NCBI GenBank assembly: GCA_028713675.1
Contig: JAQTNV010000004.1
Span: forward strand, 1 to 64,000
Length of the DNA: 64,000 nt
Reading direction: 5' to 3'
Source of the DNA: a bacterium
Lineage (GTDB): Bacteria; Desulfobacterota; JAPLJL01
Positions 26,742 through 34,181 of the stretch are shown in pieces (the first letter of the stretch is position 1; every line of letters starts with the position of its first letter). The translations under genes and the position numbers were made by a program. The notes under the pieces are model-generated. The model searched no databases, was not told the origin of the DNA, and was given only the letters and a program-made list of their open reading frames with translations.

Positions 26742-28247
26742 CTACCCCTTCTGCTCAGGTTCCACCCCGGCCTCCCGGAGGATCCGGTCAACTTCCGGGT
26801 CGGTCTTGCGGAGGATCTGTCCCTTGATTGATTCGTTGGCCGCGTAAATGTACCGGGGAGGTTTGGATTCCTGGATTTCCCGGGAGTACTTGCGGGCCCA
26901 TTCCCGGTCGAAGTTCCAGCGGCGGGGATTCTTTTCCAGGGAAATGCCTTCGGCAAAAGTGATCTGGTCGGCCTCGACCACGCTGACTGCGTCCCCCAGC
27001 GCGGCCATGGGATCGTACCCCTCCACCAGGTGGGCCATGCTCCGGATCCATTCCAGCTGGACCGGGACGCAGCCCTTGACATCGATATACCCTTTCCGGG
27101 GCTTCCACCAGGGGCCGATCATCTGGGGCCGCCGGCGGTACTGGTAATGCCAGGTGGAATAAATGGCGCAATCGCCGAAAACCAGGATAAAAGCTTTCTC
27201 GGGAGGCGGAGGGGGGTTGTCCCCGACCATGATGTAGATGGGGCCGAGTTCGCGTTCCATTTTCTTGAACAGGATGTGGCTCAAGTCAATCAAATAGCGG
27301 ACGATCATCTGGCAGCCACCGTGGCAGACGTCCCCGGCCAGGATCCTGATCCCGTAATAGGGCCGGTCGGTGTCCGGGTGCCAGAGGGCCCGCTTGAAAT
27401 GCCGGCGGTGCTGGAGGATATTTTCCCCGACCACCTGGATCTGGTTCATGTCCCCGATCCCCAGGCCGCGTTTATGGGCGATCCGGGTGAGGGGACATTC
27501 CAGGTTCTCGAATCCCATCAGGGCCTCGACCGTGGCGTCGCAGGCGACGGAATCGGCGCTCGCGACCACCAGCTTCATTTCGACGATATCGCCGAAAGCG
27601 GGGCCCTGGCCTTCCATGGCGTGGAACATATCGGTTACGCAGAGATGGGGTTTGCTGATGGCGTAGATGTCCACGAATTTTTCCCAAAGGCTGGAGTTGC
27701 CGAAAGGCCGGCCCCGGTGGTGGCGGGCCTTGTCTTCATCGGGGAGAATTCCATGGCTGTTCTTCAGACCCAGGGTGGTCAGGCAGGCTTCATGGGTCTT
27801 GGCGACCGGGACCGTAATCCAGACATCCGCATCCACGAGGGACTTGGGGATGTGGATGTCTTTCAGGCAGTAATTGTCTCCCCGGAAGCGGTAGACCCAG
27901 TCCTCCTCGTCGAAAAAAATAACTTTCATCCCGATGTCTTCCAGCGCCCGGTCATAGCCGATGATGCCCATCTGAATCCGGGGTGGCATCCCGCAGACGG
28001 AGTTTTCGCCCACCCAGACCTCCTTGGCGCCGGCTTCCTTGCAGAGCAGGTACAAGCCCTTCAGGGTGTCGATGTGGGTGATCTGGGCCCCGCCCTGGGC
28101 CGCCATGATATTCGGCTTCAGGAGGACCTTGTGACCCGGTTTGACCCATTGCTGGATGCCGCCCAGGGCGGCGAAGGCCTTGCGGACGCATTCGATCCGG
28201 TTATTCCCGTATCCGATGCCGACTTTGGCCTTCAGATTGTTTTCCAT
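26742..28247 (-). CDS. DUF362 domain-containing protein
   Basis: This 501-residue protein matches DUF362. VKPGHKVLLKPNIMAA is near residue 35, a conserved VPVAKTHEACLTTLGLKNSHGI block is in mid-domain, and SADSVACDATVEALMGF follows. DUF362 proteins are often linked to Fe-S or corrinoid chemistry, but no general function is established. This one has no ferredoxin cysteine cluster, although isolated motifs such as GDVCHGGCQM are present. The last 150 residues (from about YRRRPQMIGPWW) go beyond the core domain and may be specific to the pair it forms with the tail-anchored gene 2 bp downstream. It is divergent from coaE. Confidence 0.85.
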   Translation of the reverse strand: MENNLKAKVGIGYGNNRIECVRKAFAALGGIQQWVKPGHKVLLKPNIMAAQGGAQITHIDTLKGLYLLCKEAGAKEVWVGENSVCGMPPRIQMGIIGYDRALEDIGMKVIFFDEEDWVYRFRGDNYCLKDIHIPKSLVDADVWITVPVAKTHEACLTTLGLKNSHGILPDEDKARHHRGRPFGNSSLWEKFVDIYAISKPHLCVTDMFHAMEGQGPAFGDIVEMKLVVASADSVACDATVEALMGFENLECPLTRIAHKRGLGIGDMNQIQVVGENILQHRRHFKRALWHPDTDRPYYGIRILAGDVCHGGCQMIVRYLIDLSHILFKKMERELGPIYIMVGDNPPPPPEKAFILVFGDCAIYSTWHYQYRRRPQMIGPWWKPRKGYIDVKGCVPVQLEWIRSMAHLVEGYDPMAALGDAVSVVEADQITFAEGISLEKNPRRWNFDREWARKYSREIQESKPPRYIYAANESIKGQILRKTDPEVDRILREAGVEPEQKG

Positions 28248-28340
28248 TGTTTACCCCCCCGTGAAAAGAATGATTTATTGTATATATAAAAAACAAGATT
28301 ATCCAGTTTGCTCCTGCAATCGGAAAACGGCCCCGGTCTG

Positions 28341-28370
28341 TTGACACGGGGTCGGGTTAGTTCATACATT
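28341..28370 (+). promoter_or_regulatory. Sigma70-type promoter for coaE
   Basis: A perfect TTGACA (28341-28346), an 18-bp spacer and TACATT (28365-28370) are seen. The predicted transcription start falls at or next to the GTG start codon at 28377, suggesting a leaderless transcript. Confidence 0.55.
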
Positions 28371-28376
28371 ATTCCC

Positions 28377-28973
28377 GTGAAGATAATCGGGATAACCGGA
28401 GGAATCGGGAGCGGAAAAAGTCTTGTTTCCAAAATGATCCGGGAGCGGGGATTCCCGGTGGTTGATCTCGATAAACTCGCCCACGAGATAATCGAACCGG
28501 GGAAACCCGCTTACGAGAAGATTGTTTCCCGCTTTGGCGGGGAGATCCTGGATCGAGACCGCCGGGTGGAAAGGCGGAAACTCGCGGCGGTGGTTTTCAG
28601 TGATGCCGAGGCCCGGAAGGAACTGGAGGCCATCACCCATCCGGAGATTTCCCGGCTCCTCCTGGAAAAAATCGAGGGATACCGTTCCGCCGGAACCGGA
28701 ATGCTTTTCCTGGAAATTCCCCTGCTTTTTGAAACCGGGATGGATTCCTGGATCCGCCCGGTAATCGCGGTGAAATGTCCGGTGGGGGTCTGCCTGCTCC
28801 GATTGGAGGACCGGGACGGTTTTTCCGTTTCCGAGTCCCAGGCCCGGATGAAAGCCCAGATGGATCCGGAAGAAAAAGCCCGGCGGGCTGATTTCGTGAT
28901 TGACAATTCCGGCAGCCTGGAGGAAACCCGGGCCCGGGTTGAGAAAATCCTGAATGAATTGGCGAGTCAGTAG
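28377..28973 (+). CDS. coaE: Dephospho-CoA kinase
   Basis: From the GTG at 28377 this is 198 residues, the normal length for CoaE, which phosphorylates dephospho-CoA in the last step of coenzyme A synthesis. The P-loop GGIGSGKS, VVDLDKLAHE, ITHPEI and EIPLLFETG are all present, as is the late RRADFVIDNSGS. A longer frame from 28308 would add 23 residues that precede the conserved IIGITGG start and cross the promoter, so I reject it. The CoA-transferase gene follows after 31 bp. Confidence 0.94.
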   Translation: MKIIGITGGIGSGKSLVSKMIRERGFPVVDLDKLAHEIIEPGKPAYEKIVSRFGGEILDRDRRVERRKLAAVVFSDAEARKELEAITHPEISRLLLEKIEGYRSAGTGMLFLEIPLLFETGMDSWIRPVIAVKCPVGVCLLRLEDRDGFSVSESQARMKAQMDPEEKARRADFVIDNSGSLEETRARVEKILNELASQ

Positions 28974-29004
28974 GCCGGCCGGTTGTTTAACGAGGAGGAA
29001 ATGA

Positions 29005-30786
29005 GTGGATCCGAGGTTTGAAAAAATAATCAACGAAACCTTCCGGATTGATTCCCACGAAGGCACCGATAAGGTCGGGGACCTAAAATCCATCGTGGCC
29101 CGATGCGTGGAGCCGGGGATGACCATCCATGCTTTAACCACCCATCTGATCCCGTTCGCCTCGTCCAACGAAATTATCCGGCAGTTTCATGACCGGGATC
29201 CCAAATTCACCTTAATTACGCTAGGTTCGCTCGGACACGCCTTCTGCATGATCCATTTCAAGATGCTGAAGAAACTGATCACCACCTTCGCCGGGGACGT
29301 TTACCCGACTCCCGGGCCCAGCAAGGTTTTCCTGAAAGCCTATCTTGAGAAGTCGGTTGAGTTCGAAAACTGGTCCATCCTGGCGCTCTCGGAAATGCTC
29401 CTAGCCGGGGCCATGGGGGTTCCCTTTCTCCCCATCCGCTCGATCGGCGGGAGTTCGATGGCCGAGGAAAACCGCGAAAGCTACGCGGAGATCGATAACC
29501 CGTTCGAGCCGGGCGGGGAAAAGGTCAATCTGGTCCGGGCCATGGTTCCCGATCTGGTCCTGGTGCACGGCTGGGCGGCCGACCGGGCCGGAAACACTAT
29601 CCTGGCGCCGCCGTATTCTGAGGGGATCTGGGGGGCGTTGTCCGCAAGGAAGGGCGCCATCGTGACCGTGGAAAAGATCGTGGATACGGATTTCATCCGG
29701 CGGTATTCCCACCTGGTCCGCCTACCGGGGATATATGTCTCCGGGGTGGCCGAAGCCCCGTTCGGCGGACACCCGGGGGGAATGGTCAACCTGGGGATTC
29801 CCGAGTTTGACAGCTACGCGGAGGATTACGATTTCATCATCGATTTCCGGGAAGCCACCCAGAAAAGAGAAACCTTCGAAAAATGGATCGAGAAATGGAT
29901 CCTAGGCCCCGGGAGCCATGACGGCTATTTGCAGAAGCTGGGATCCGATCACCTGGCCGAGCTCCGGGGGCTCGGCCGGCCCGACGCCTGGAGGTCTGAG
30001 CTGGAGACCTTTGCGGAGAAACTGCCGCTGGTCCCGGAATGTACCGAGAACGAACAGCTGACCGTGACCTCGACCCGGATCATCATGGAAAAGGTCAGGA
30101 AACACGGCTTTAAGTCCGTCCTGGCAGGGATCGGCGCCTCCACGCTTTCTTCCTGGATGGCATACTATTTTTTGAAGCGGCAGGGGGTGCCGGTGGACCT
30201 GATCGCCGAAATCGGCCTCTTCGGGTATGCTCCCCGGCCGGGGAGCCCGTTCCTGTTTAACTTCGGGACTTTTCCCACTGTGAAAATGGCGATGGATTCA
30301 TTTACCTCCCTGGGGACACTGGTATCCAATCCCAACAGCCATTGCCTGGGGGTCCTGGGGGCAGGGCAGGTGGACCGAATGGGGAATATTAATTCTACCA
30401 AAATCCCCGATATTTATTACCTGGTAGGTTCAGGCGGGGCCGATGACGTGATGAGCACGGCGGAAGAGGTGATCCTGATCTGCAGCCAGGGAACGAGCAG
30501 GCTGGTGGAAAAGGTGCCTTATGTAACCGGCCCAGGCCGGAGAGTGAAGACCCTGATTACCAACCTGGGGGTATACCGGAGAGAATCGGTAAAAGAAGAA
30601 TTGAAATTGTCCGGTTATTTCCGGGGAAAAGAGGGGGAAAAAGAAGAAGAACTGGTCAGAAAAATCAGGGAAACCTGCGGATGGGACCTCCAGGTTAATT
30701 CCGGTCTTGAGGCCATCGAATCGCCTACGCTGGACGAAGTCCTGACCCTCCGCCTCCTCGACCCGCGCCGGAGCTTTATCGGCTGA
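29005..30786 (+). CDS. Fused two-domain CoA-transferase (family I)
   Basis: This 593-residue protein joins both halves of a family I CoA-transferase in one chain. The N-terminal half (about 1-320, with VHGWAADRAGNTI) matches the alpha subunit. The C-terminal half (from about 350, ENEQLTVTSTRII) matches the beta subunit, with IAEIGLFGY as the likely catalytic-Glu region. Glutaconate-type enzymes are usually two genes. It would move CoA between carboxylic acids, for example from acetyl- or succinyl-CoA to a substrate acid. The GTG start follows GAGGAGG at 7 bp. Position next to coaE and upstream of DUF35/thiolase genes fits acid activation; the substrate is unknown. Confidence 0.83.
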   Translation: MDPRFEKIINETFRIDSHEGTDKVGDLKSIVARCVEPGMTIHALTTHLIPFASSNEIIRQFHDRDPKFTLITLGSLGHAFCMIHFKMLKKLITTFAGDVYPTPGPSKVFLKAYLEKSVEFENWSILALSEMLLAGAMGVPFLPIRSIGGSSMAEENRESYAEIDNPFEPGGEKVNLVRAMVPDLVLVHGWAADRAGNTILAPPYSEGIWGALSARKGAIVTVEKIVDTDFIRRYSHLVRLPGIYVSGVAEAPFGGHPGGMVNLGIPEFDSYAEDYDFIIDFREATQKRETFEKWIEKWILGPGSHDGYLQKLGSDHLAELRGLGRPDAWRSELETFAEKLPLVPECTENEQLTVTSTRIIMEKVRKHGFKSVLAGIGASTLSSWMAYYFLKRQGVPVDLIAEIGLFGYAPRPGSPFLFNFGTFPTVKMAMDSFTSLGTLVSNPNSHCLGVLGAGQVDRMGNINSTKIPDIYYLVGSGGADDVMSTAEEVILICSQGTSRLVEKVPYVTGPGRRVKTLITNLGVYRRESVKEELKLSGYFRGKEGEKEEELVRKIRETCGWDLQVNSGLEAIESPTLDEVLTLRLLDPRRSFIG

Positions 30787-30834
30787 TACTTCGACTGATC
30801 CCGATCCGATCCTATTTTTTATATTCAAATCCTG

Positions 30835-30863
30835 TTGGCTAATAGTCAGGATTTGTGTATAAT
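30835..30863 (+). promoter_or_regulatory. Sigma70-type promoter
   Basis: TTGGCT (30835-30840), a 17-bp spacer and a perfect TATAAT (30858-30863) lie 49 bp before the ATG of the haem lipoprotein gene, giving a leader of about 40 nt. Confidence 0.6.
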
Positions 30864-30911
30864 TACATCTCTTCCGCAATTTAATTTCTCGAAAAAAGAA
30901 AGGTGGGGAAT

Positions 30912-31748
30912 ATGGCCAGGGGGAAAGAAATCTTTGGTTTCACCGGGTTTTTGTTGATATTTTCTTTGGTTATAGGGGTGGGGTGCGGAGGGGGATCCAA
31001 GGGTTCGGTCCCGGCTTCCCCGGCAAATCTTTCAGCCAGGATTGCTTCCACTACCGAGATTGATTTGAGTTGGCAGGATAACGCAATTGACGAACAGGGA
31101 TTCAAACTCGAAAGGAAAATCGGTGACGCCGGGTCATATGGGGTGCATGCCACCACTTCCGCCAACAGCGTCGATTTTACCGACTCGGGATTGACCCCCG
31201 CAACCAAGTACATCTACCGGATTTCCGCTTATAATCAAGCTGGTGATTCAACTTATTCCAATGAAGTTACCGCCCAGACTTTCAGCCATGACATTGTTAA
31301 TCAGGATATTGATATGCAGGCATCGGATTTCGAGTGCCTCAAGAACATGAACTATATCGGACCCTACTACCTCACCAACAAGTTAGGGGCGGATAACTTG
31401 GCCGATGCCTTAAGTATTGCCAATTATCCTCAAGGGGGAACTTTCCCGCCCGGCACGATCATCCAACTTATCCCGCTGGAAGCGATGGTAAAACGGGTCA
31501 AAGGTTGGAATCCGGCAACCAACGACTGGGAGTTTTTTGCCTTGGCGGTAACCGGCACCACTACTACCATCAAAAGCAGGGGAGCCGAACATACTAAAAA
31601 TTTTGCTAATTTAAATTGCTTTGACTGCCATAAAAAAGCGGCAACTAAATGGGATCTTGTCTGTGGTGATAACCACGGCTGCGATCCCCTGCCGGCGACC
31701 GACGCAATGATCAAGGCATTTCAGGACGCTGATTCGAGATGCCCGTGA
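30912..31748 (+). CDS. Lipoprotein with fibronectin-III domain and cytochrome-P460-like haem motif
   Basis: From the ATG at 30912 this is 278 residues. A lipobox (VIGVGC) is followed by a Gly/Ser linker and a fibronectin type III domain (about 35-120; SPANLSARIASTTEIDLSW, then ATKYIYRISAYNQAGDS). The C-terminal domain of about 155 residues contains WEFFALAV and one CxxCH haem site, LNCFDCHKKAATKWD. A single CxxCH late in a beta-rich domain is reminiscent of cytochrome P460. Two further Cys (DLVCGDNHGC) follow. It is probably an outward-facing haem lipoprotein for electron transfer or small-nitrogen chemistry; this is inference. It has its own promoter and a terminator downstream. Confidence 0.75.
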   Translation: MARGKEIFGFTGFLLIFSLVIGVGCGGGSKGSVPASPANLSARIASTTEIDLSWQDNAIDEQGFKLERKIGDAGSYGVHATTSANSVDFTDSGLTPATKYIYRISAYNQAGDSTYSNEVTAQTFSHDIVNQDIDMQASDFECLKNMNYIGPYYLTNKLGADNLADALSIANYPQGGTFPPGTIIQLIPLEAMVKRVKGWNPATNDWEFFALAVTGTTTTIKSRGAEHTKNFANLNCFDCHKKAATKWDLVCGDNHGCDPLPATDAMIKAFQDADSRCP

Positions 31749-31752
31749 CAAA

Positions 31753-31780
31753 TAGCATAGAGCAAAGGGCATAGAGCAAA
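31753..31780. repeat. 7-bp tandem array (GAGCAAA/GGGCATA)
   Basis: Four 7-bp units (TAGCATA, GAGCAAA, GGGCATA, GAGCAAA) start 4 bp after the haem lipoprotein stop codon. Confidence 0.88.
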
Positions 31781-31804
31781 ACTAAATACAAAAAACGCGG
31801 TAAT

Positions 31805-31837
31805 AAAAAAGGAGCCCGGAAACGGGCTCCTTTTTTT
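31805..31837. terminator. Bidirectional intrinsic terminator
   Basis: An 8-bp GC stem (GGAGCCCG with CGGGCTCC, 31811-31830) has a GAAA tetraloop, six A before it and seven T after it. It serves the plus-strand haem gene and the convergent DUF35 operon. Confidence 0.93.
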
Positions 31838-31882
31838 AGGACGATATTTTGCTAACTTGCCATTTCACTCTTTCATTTTTCT

Positions 31883-32359
31883 TTACCCGGTGTAGTGGGT
31901 GAAGTATTGAATGTCTGAGATCGCCCCCTGGGTCTGGTCCTGCCATTTCACCTGGACCTTGATTCCCTCCTTGATATCCTGGGGCTCGATATCGGCGATC
32001 GGCATAAAGATGGTGGAATCCGCGCCTTCGAGCTTGATCGCGCCGATAAATTGGGGTTCGTCCAGGTCCACGAATTTGCTCGAAGCGTCCAGCTGGACGT
32101 AGGCCTTGGTGAACCCGACCAGGATTCCCTTGCCCGAGAGCCTGACCAGGTCTTTTTCTTCGATCTTGGCGTCGCACTGGAAGCAGCGGTTTCGGGGCGG
32201 GACATAGGTGTAGCCGCACCGCGGGCACTTGGCGGCCCAGATTTCCTTCTTGGCCAGCGATTTGATGAATTTCTCCATTAAAATACCGGTGGACCAGCAG
32301 AACCCGGCCGCGTAGGGCAGGGTATTGGTCTCAACCGCCTGGATTCTTTCCGCCTTCAT
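31883..32359 (-). CDS. DUF35 Zn-ribbon/OB-fold acyl-CoA-associated protein (copy 2)
   Basis: This 158-residue protein has the DUF35 layout. After an N-terminal helix comes a rubredoxin-like Zn ribbon (AAKCPRCGYTYVPPRNRC then FQC), followed by an OB fold (GKGILVGFTKAYVQLD). DUF35 proteins form complexes with thiolase-like or HMG-CoA-synthase-like partners and help channel acyl-CoA. Examples are the archaeal thiolase/HMG-CoA synthase complex and steroid side-chain aldolases. It is the last gene of a four-gene unit with another DUF35 protein and two thiolase-like proteins, so each thiolase probably has its own partner. Confidence 0.88.
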   Translation of the reverse strand: MKAERIQAVETNTLPYAAGFCWSTGILMEKFIKSLAKKEIWAAKCPRCGYTYVPPRNRCFQCDAKIEEKDLVRLSGKGILVGFTKAYVQLDASSKFVDLDEPQFIGAIKLEGADSTIFMPIADIEPQDIKEGIKVQVKWQDQTQGAISDIQYFTHYTG

Positions 32360-32416
32360 TGGTATCTCCTCTCAGTTTTTGCCAATCCCTGAAAGTCCGA
32401 AAAATCTCCGCCCGGG

Positions 32417-32926
32417 TTATTCCTTGAGGGGCTCCACCCCTTCCAGGTCGCTGAGCTTGCCCTCGGGGTTCTCCACGAAGACCGCTTTCACCCGCATGCC
32501 GATATGAACCTGCTCCGGGCTGGAGTTGAGCAGGATGGTGTTGATGTTGGAATCCGCGCCGTCGAAGCGGACAAAGACCGGGACCAGGATGGCACCTTCC
32601 TGGATTATCCCGGCCTCGACCGGGTCCATCCCGATAATCTTATACTTGCCTTTCTCAATCGGGGGGCTGATCACGAAACAGGTAATGGTGCCTTTGTGAC
32701 TCACCACCATCCTTTTGTCCATCCTCCGGTGACAGCGCCCGCAGATGTTCCGGGGCTGGACGATCACCTTGCCGCAGCCCGGGCAGAGGGAGCCGATGAG
32801 TTTTTTCTCCTTCAAACCGTCCACGTATTCCTGGAGCTGGGTGGAGCCTTTATAGCGATAGGCCCCGATGTTCCAGGAGCCTTCCACCATCATGGTCTCG
32901 CGTCTTTGGTCTTTAAGGTATGCCAT
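32417..32926 (-). CDS. DUF35 Zn-ribbon/OB-fold acyl-CoA-associated protein (copy 1)
   Basis: This 169-residue protein has a Zn ribbon (GSLCPGCGKVIVQPRNICGRC, positions about 45-65) followed by an OB fold (KGTITCFVISPPIEKGKY). It is clearly paralogous in layout to the copy ending at 31883 but differs through most of its length. It starts 4 bp after the stop of the adjacent thiolase-like gene, a spacing that implies translational coupling and a fixed complex between the two products. Confidence 0.88.
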   Translation of the reverse strand: MAYLKDQRRETMMVEGSWNIGAYRYKGSTQLQEYVDGLKEKKLIGSLCPGCGKVIVQPRNICGRCHRRMDKRMVVSHKGTITCFVISPPIEKGKYKIIGMDPVEAGIIQEGAILVPVFVRFDGADSNINTILLNSSPEQVHIGMRVKAVFVENPEGKLSDLEGVEPLKE

Positions 32927-32930
32927 GGTC

Positions 32931-34181
32931 CTACCTCCTGGGGGCGGGGGTTTCGCCCAGAACCGTAACCGTAACGTAATTGGTGACGCCGCCCCAGCCG
33001 TGGGCTACGGCGTTCCGGACTTTTTTCGGCACCTGGTGGTCTTCGGCTTTTCCCATCACCTGCAAGCCGGCTTCCAGGATCCGCTGGAGGGCGGAGGAAC
33101 CGATCGCGTTGGTCGCGTTCACTCCCCCCGAGGGATCGCAGGGCATCCTGCCGTTGATTTCGGTTTCGCCCTTCTCCATGGCGATCCAGGCTTTCCCCTC
33201 GTCGAAGAGCCCGAGCTTCTCGGAGAAGAAGAGCTCCTGGCTGGGGAAGGGCTGGTAGATCTCGGCCACGTCGATTTCCTGCTGGGGATCCTTGATCCCG
33301 GCCTGCGCGTAGGCTTTCATCGCCGACAGCCGGGCGCCCATCTGCTCGGAGGGGTCGAGTACGCCGACCCCGCCGCCGCTTTCGCTCTGCATCTGGTTTT
33401 CCTCGTCTGAGTAGGAAGCCAGGCCCTTGACCCAGGCCGGGCGCTTACACTTCTTGAGCGCGATGTTTTCGCAGGCGATCACGATCGCCGAGGCGCCGTC
33501 GCTCGCGGGGCAGACATGACCCATACGGAAGGGATGGACGATTACGTCGGTCTTATGGATATCCTCCGGGGTGCAGTTCGGCCATTGGAGATGAGCGTAT
33601 TTGTTCCTGGCCGCGTTTCTCCGGCACTTGGCGGCTACCATGTCGAAATGTTCGGAACGGCAGCCGGAACGGTGCATGTAGAACCGGGCCTGGTAGGCGG
33701 CCACGCCGGCCGCGGCCCCGACCGCCGAAGTGGCCAGGAGATTTTTCATCGAGAGCCCGTAGCCGAAGGCATGGAAGAAGTTGGCGAGGGCCACGTGGAG
33801 CAGCCCGGTGGTGGCCCCGGCTTCCTTGCTGTCGGAGTGCTTTTCCCAGGCGGTGGCCACGACGATGTCGTAGAGCCCGGACATTACCGCGTAGAATCCC
33901 CCCTGGCCGACCGATCCGCCGGTGGTCCCGCCGGTGGCGATCCGCAGTACCGGCTTACCCGGGGCCCCGATCCAGTCCCCGATCCAAAGCTCGGGTTGGG
34001 CTACCCCGCCGAAACCCTGCATGTTACCCACCACCAGGGCATTCACTTCCTTCATGGAGACCTGGGCGTCTTCCAGGGCGTTGTGCACCGCTTCCGAAAC
34101 CAGTTCGGCCTGGCTCACATCCCGGCGCCGGCCGGAATGTTTGGTCTGGCCACATCCGATGATTGCAGCGTTTCTAAGCAT
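32931..34181 (-). CDS. Thiolase-like protein (SCP2 type), copy 2
   Basis: This 416-residue protein has the SCP2/lipid-transfer thiolase fold. It begins NAAIIGCGQTKHSG, with MSGLYDIVVATAWEKHSDS at the usual active-loop helix and AEIYQPFPSQELFF later. Two catalytic residues of true thiolases are not evident. The Cys loop reads IATGGTTGGSVGQGG with no Cys, and the Gly-His-Pro box reads GGVNATNAIGSS. Cys-less relatives paired with DUF35 proteins can be aldolases rather than thiolases (for example Ltp2 with ChsH2). The ATG overlaps the preceding stop as TAATG. Confidence 0.83.
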   Translation of the reverse strand: MLRNAAIIGCGQTKHSGRRRDVSQAELVSEAVHNALEDAQVSMKEVNALVVGNMQGFGGVAQPELWIGDWIGAPGKPVLRIATGGTTGGSVGQGGFYAVMSGLYDIVVATAWEKHSDSKEAGATTGLLHVALANFFHAFGYGLSMKNLLATSAVGAAAGVAAYQARFYMHRSGCRSEHFDMVAAKCRRNAARNKYAHLQWPNCTPEDIHKTDVIVHPFRMGHVCPASDGASAIVIACENIALKKCKRPAWVKGLASYSDEENQMQSESGGGVGVLDPSEQMGARLSAMKAYAQAGIKDPQQEIDVAEIYQPFPSQELFFSEKLGLFDEGKAWIAMEKGETEINGRMPCDPSGGVNATNAIGSSALQRILEAGLQVMGKAEDHQVPKKVRNAVAHGWGGVTNYVTVTVLGETPAPRR

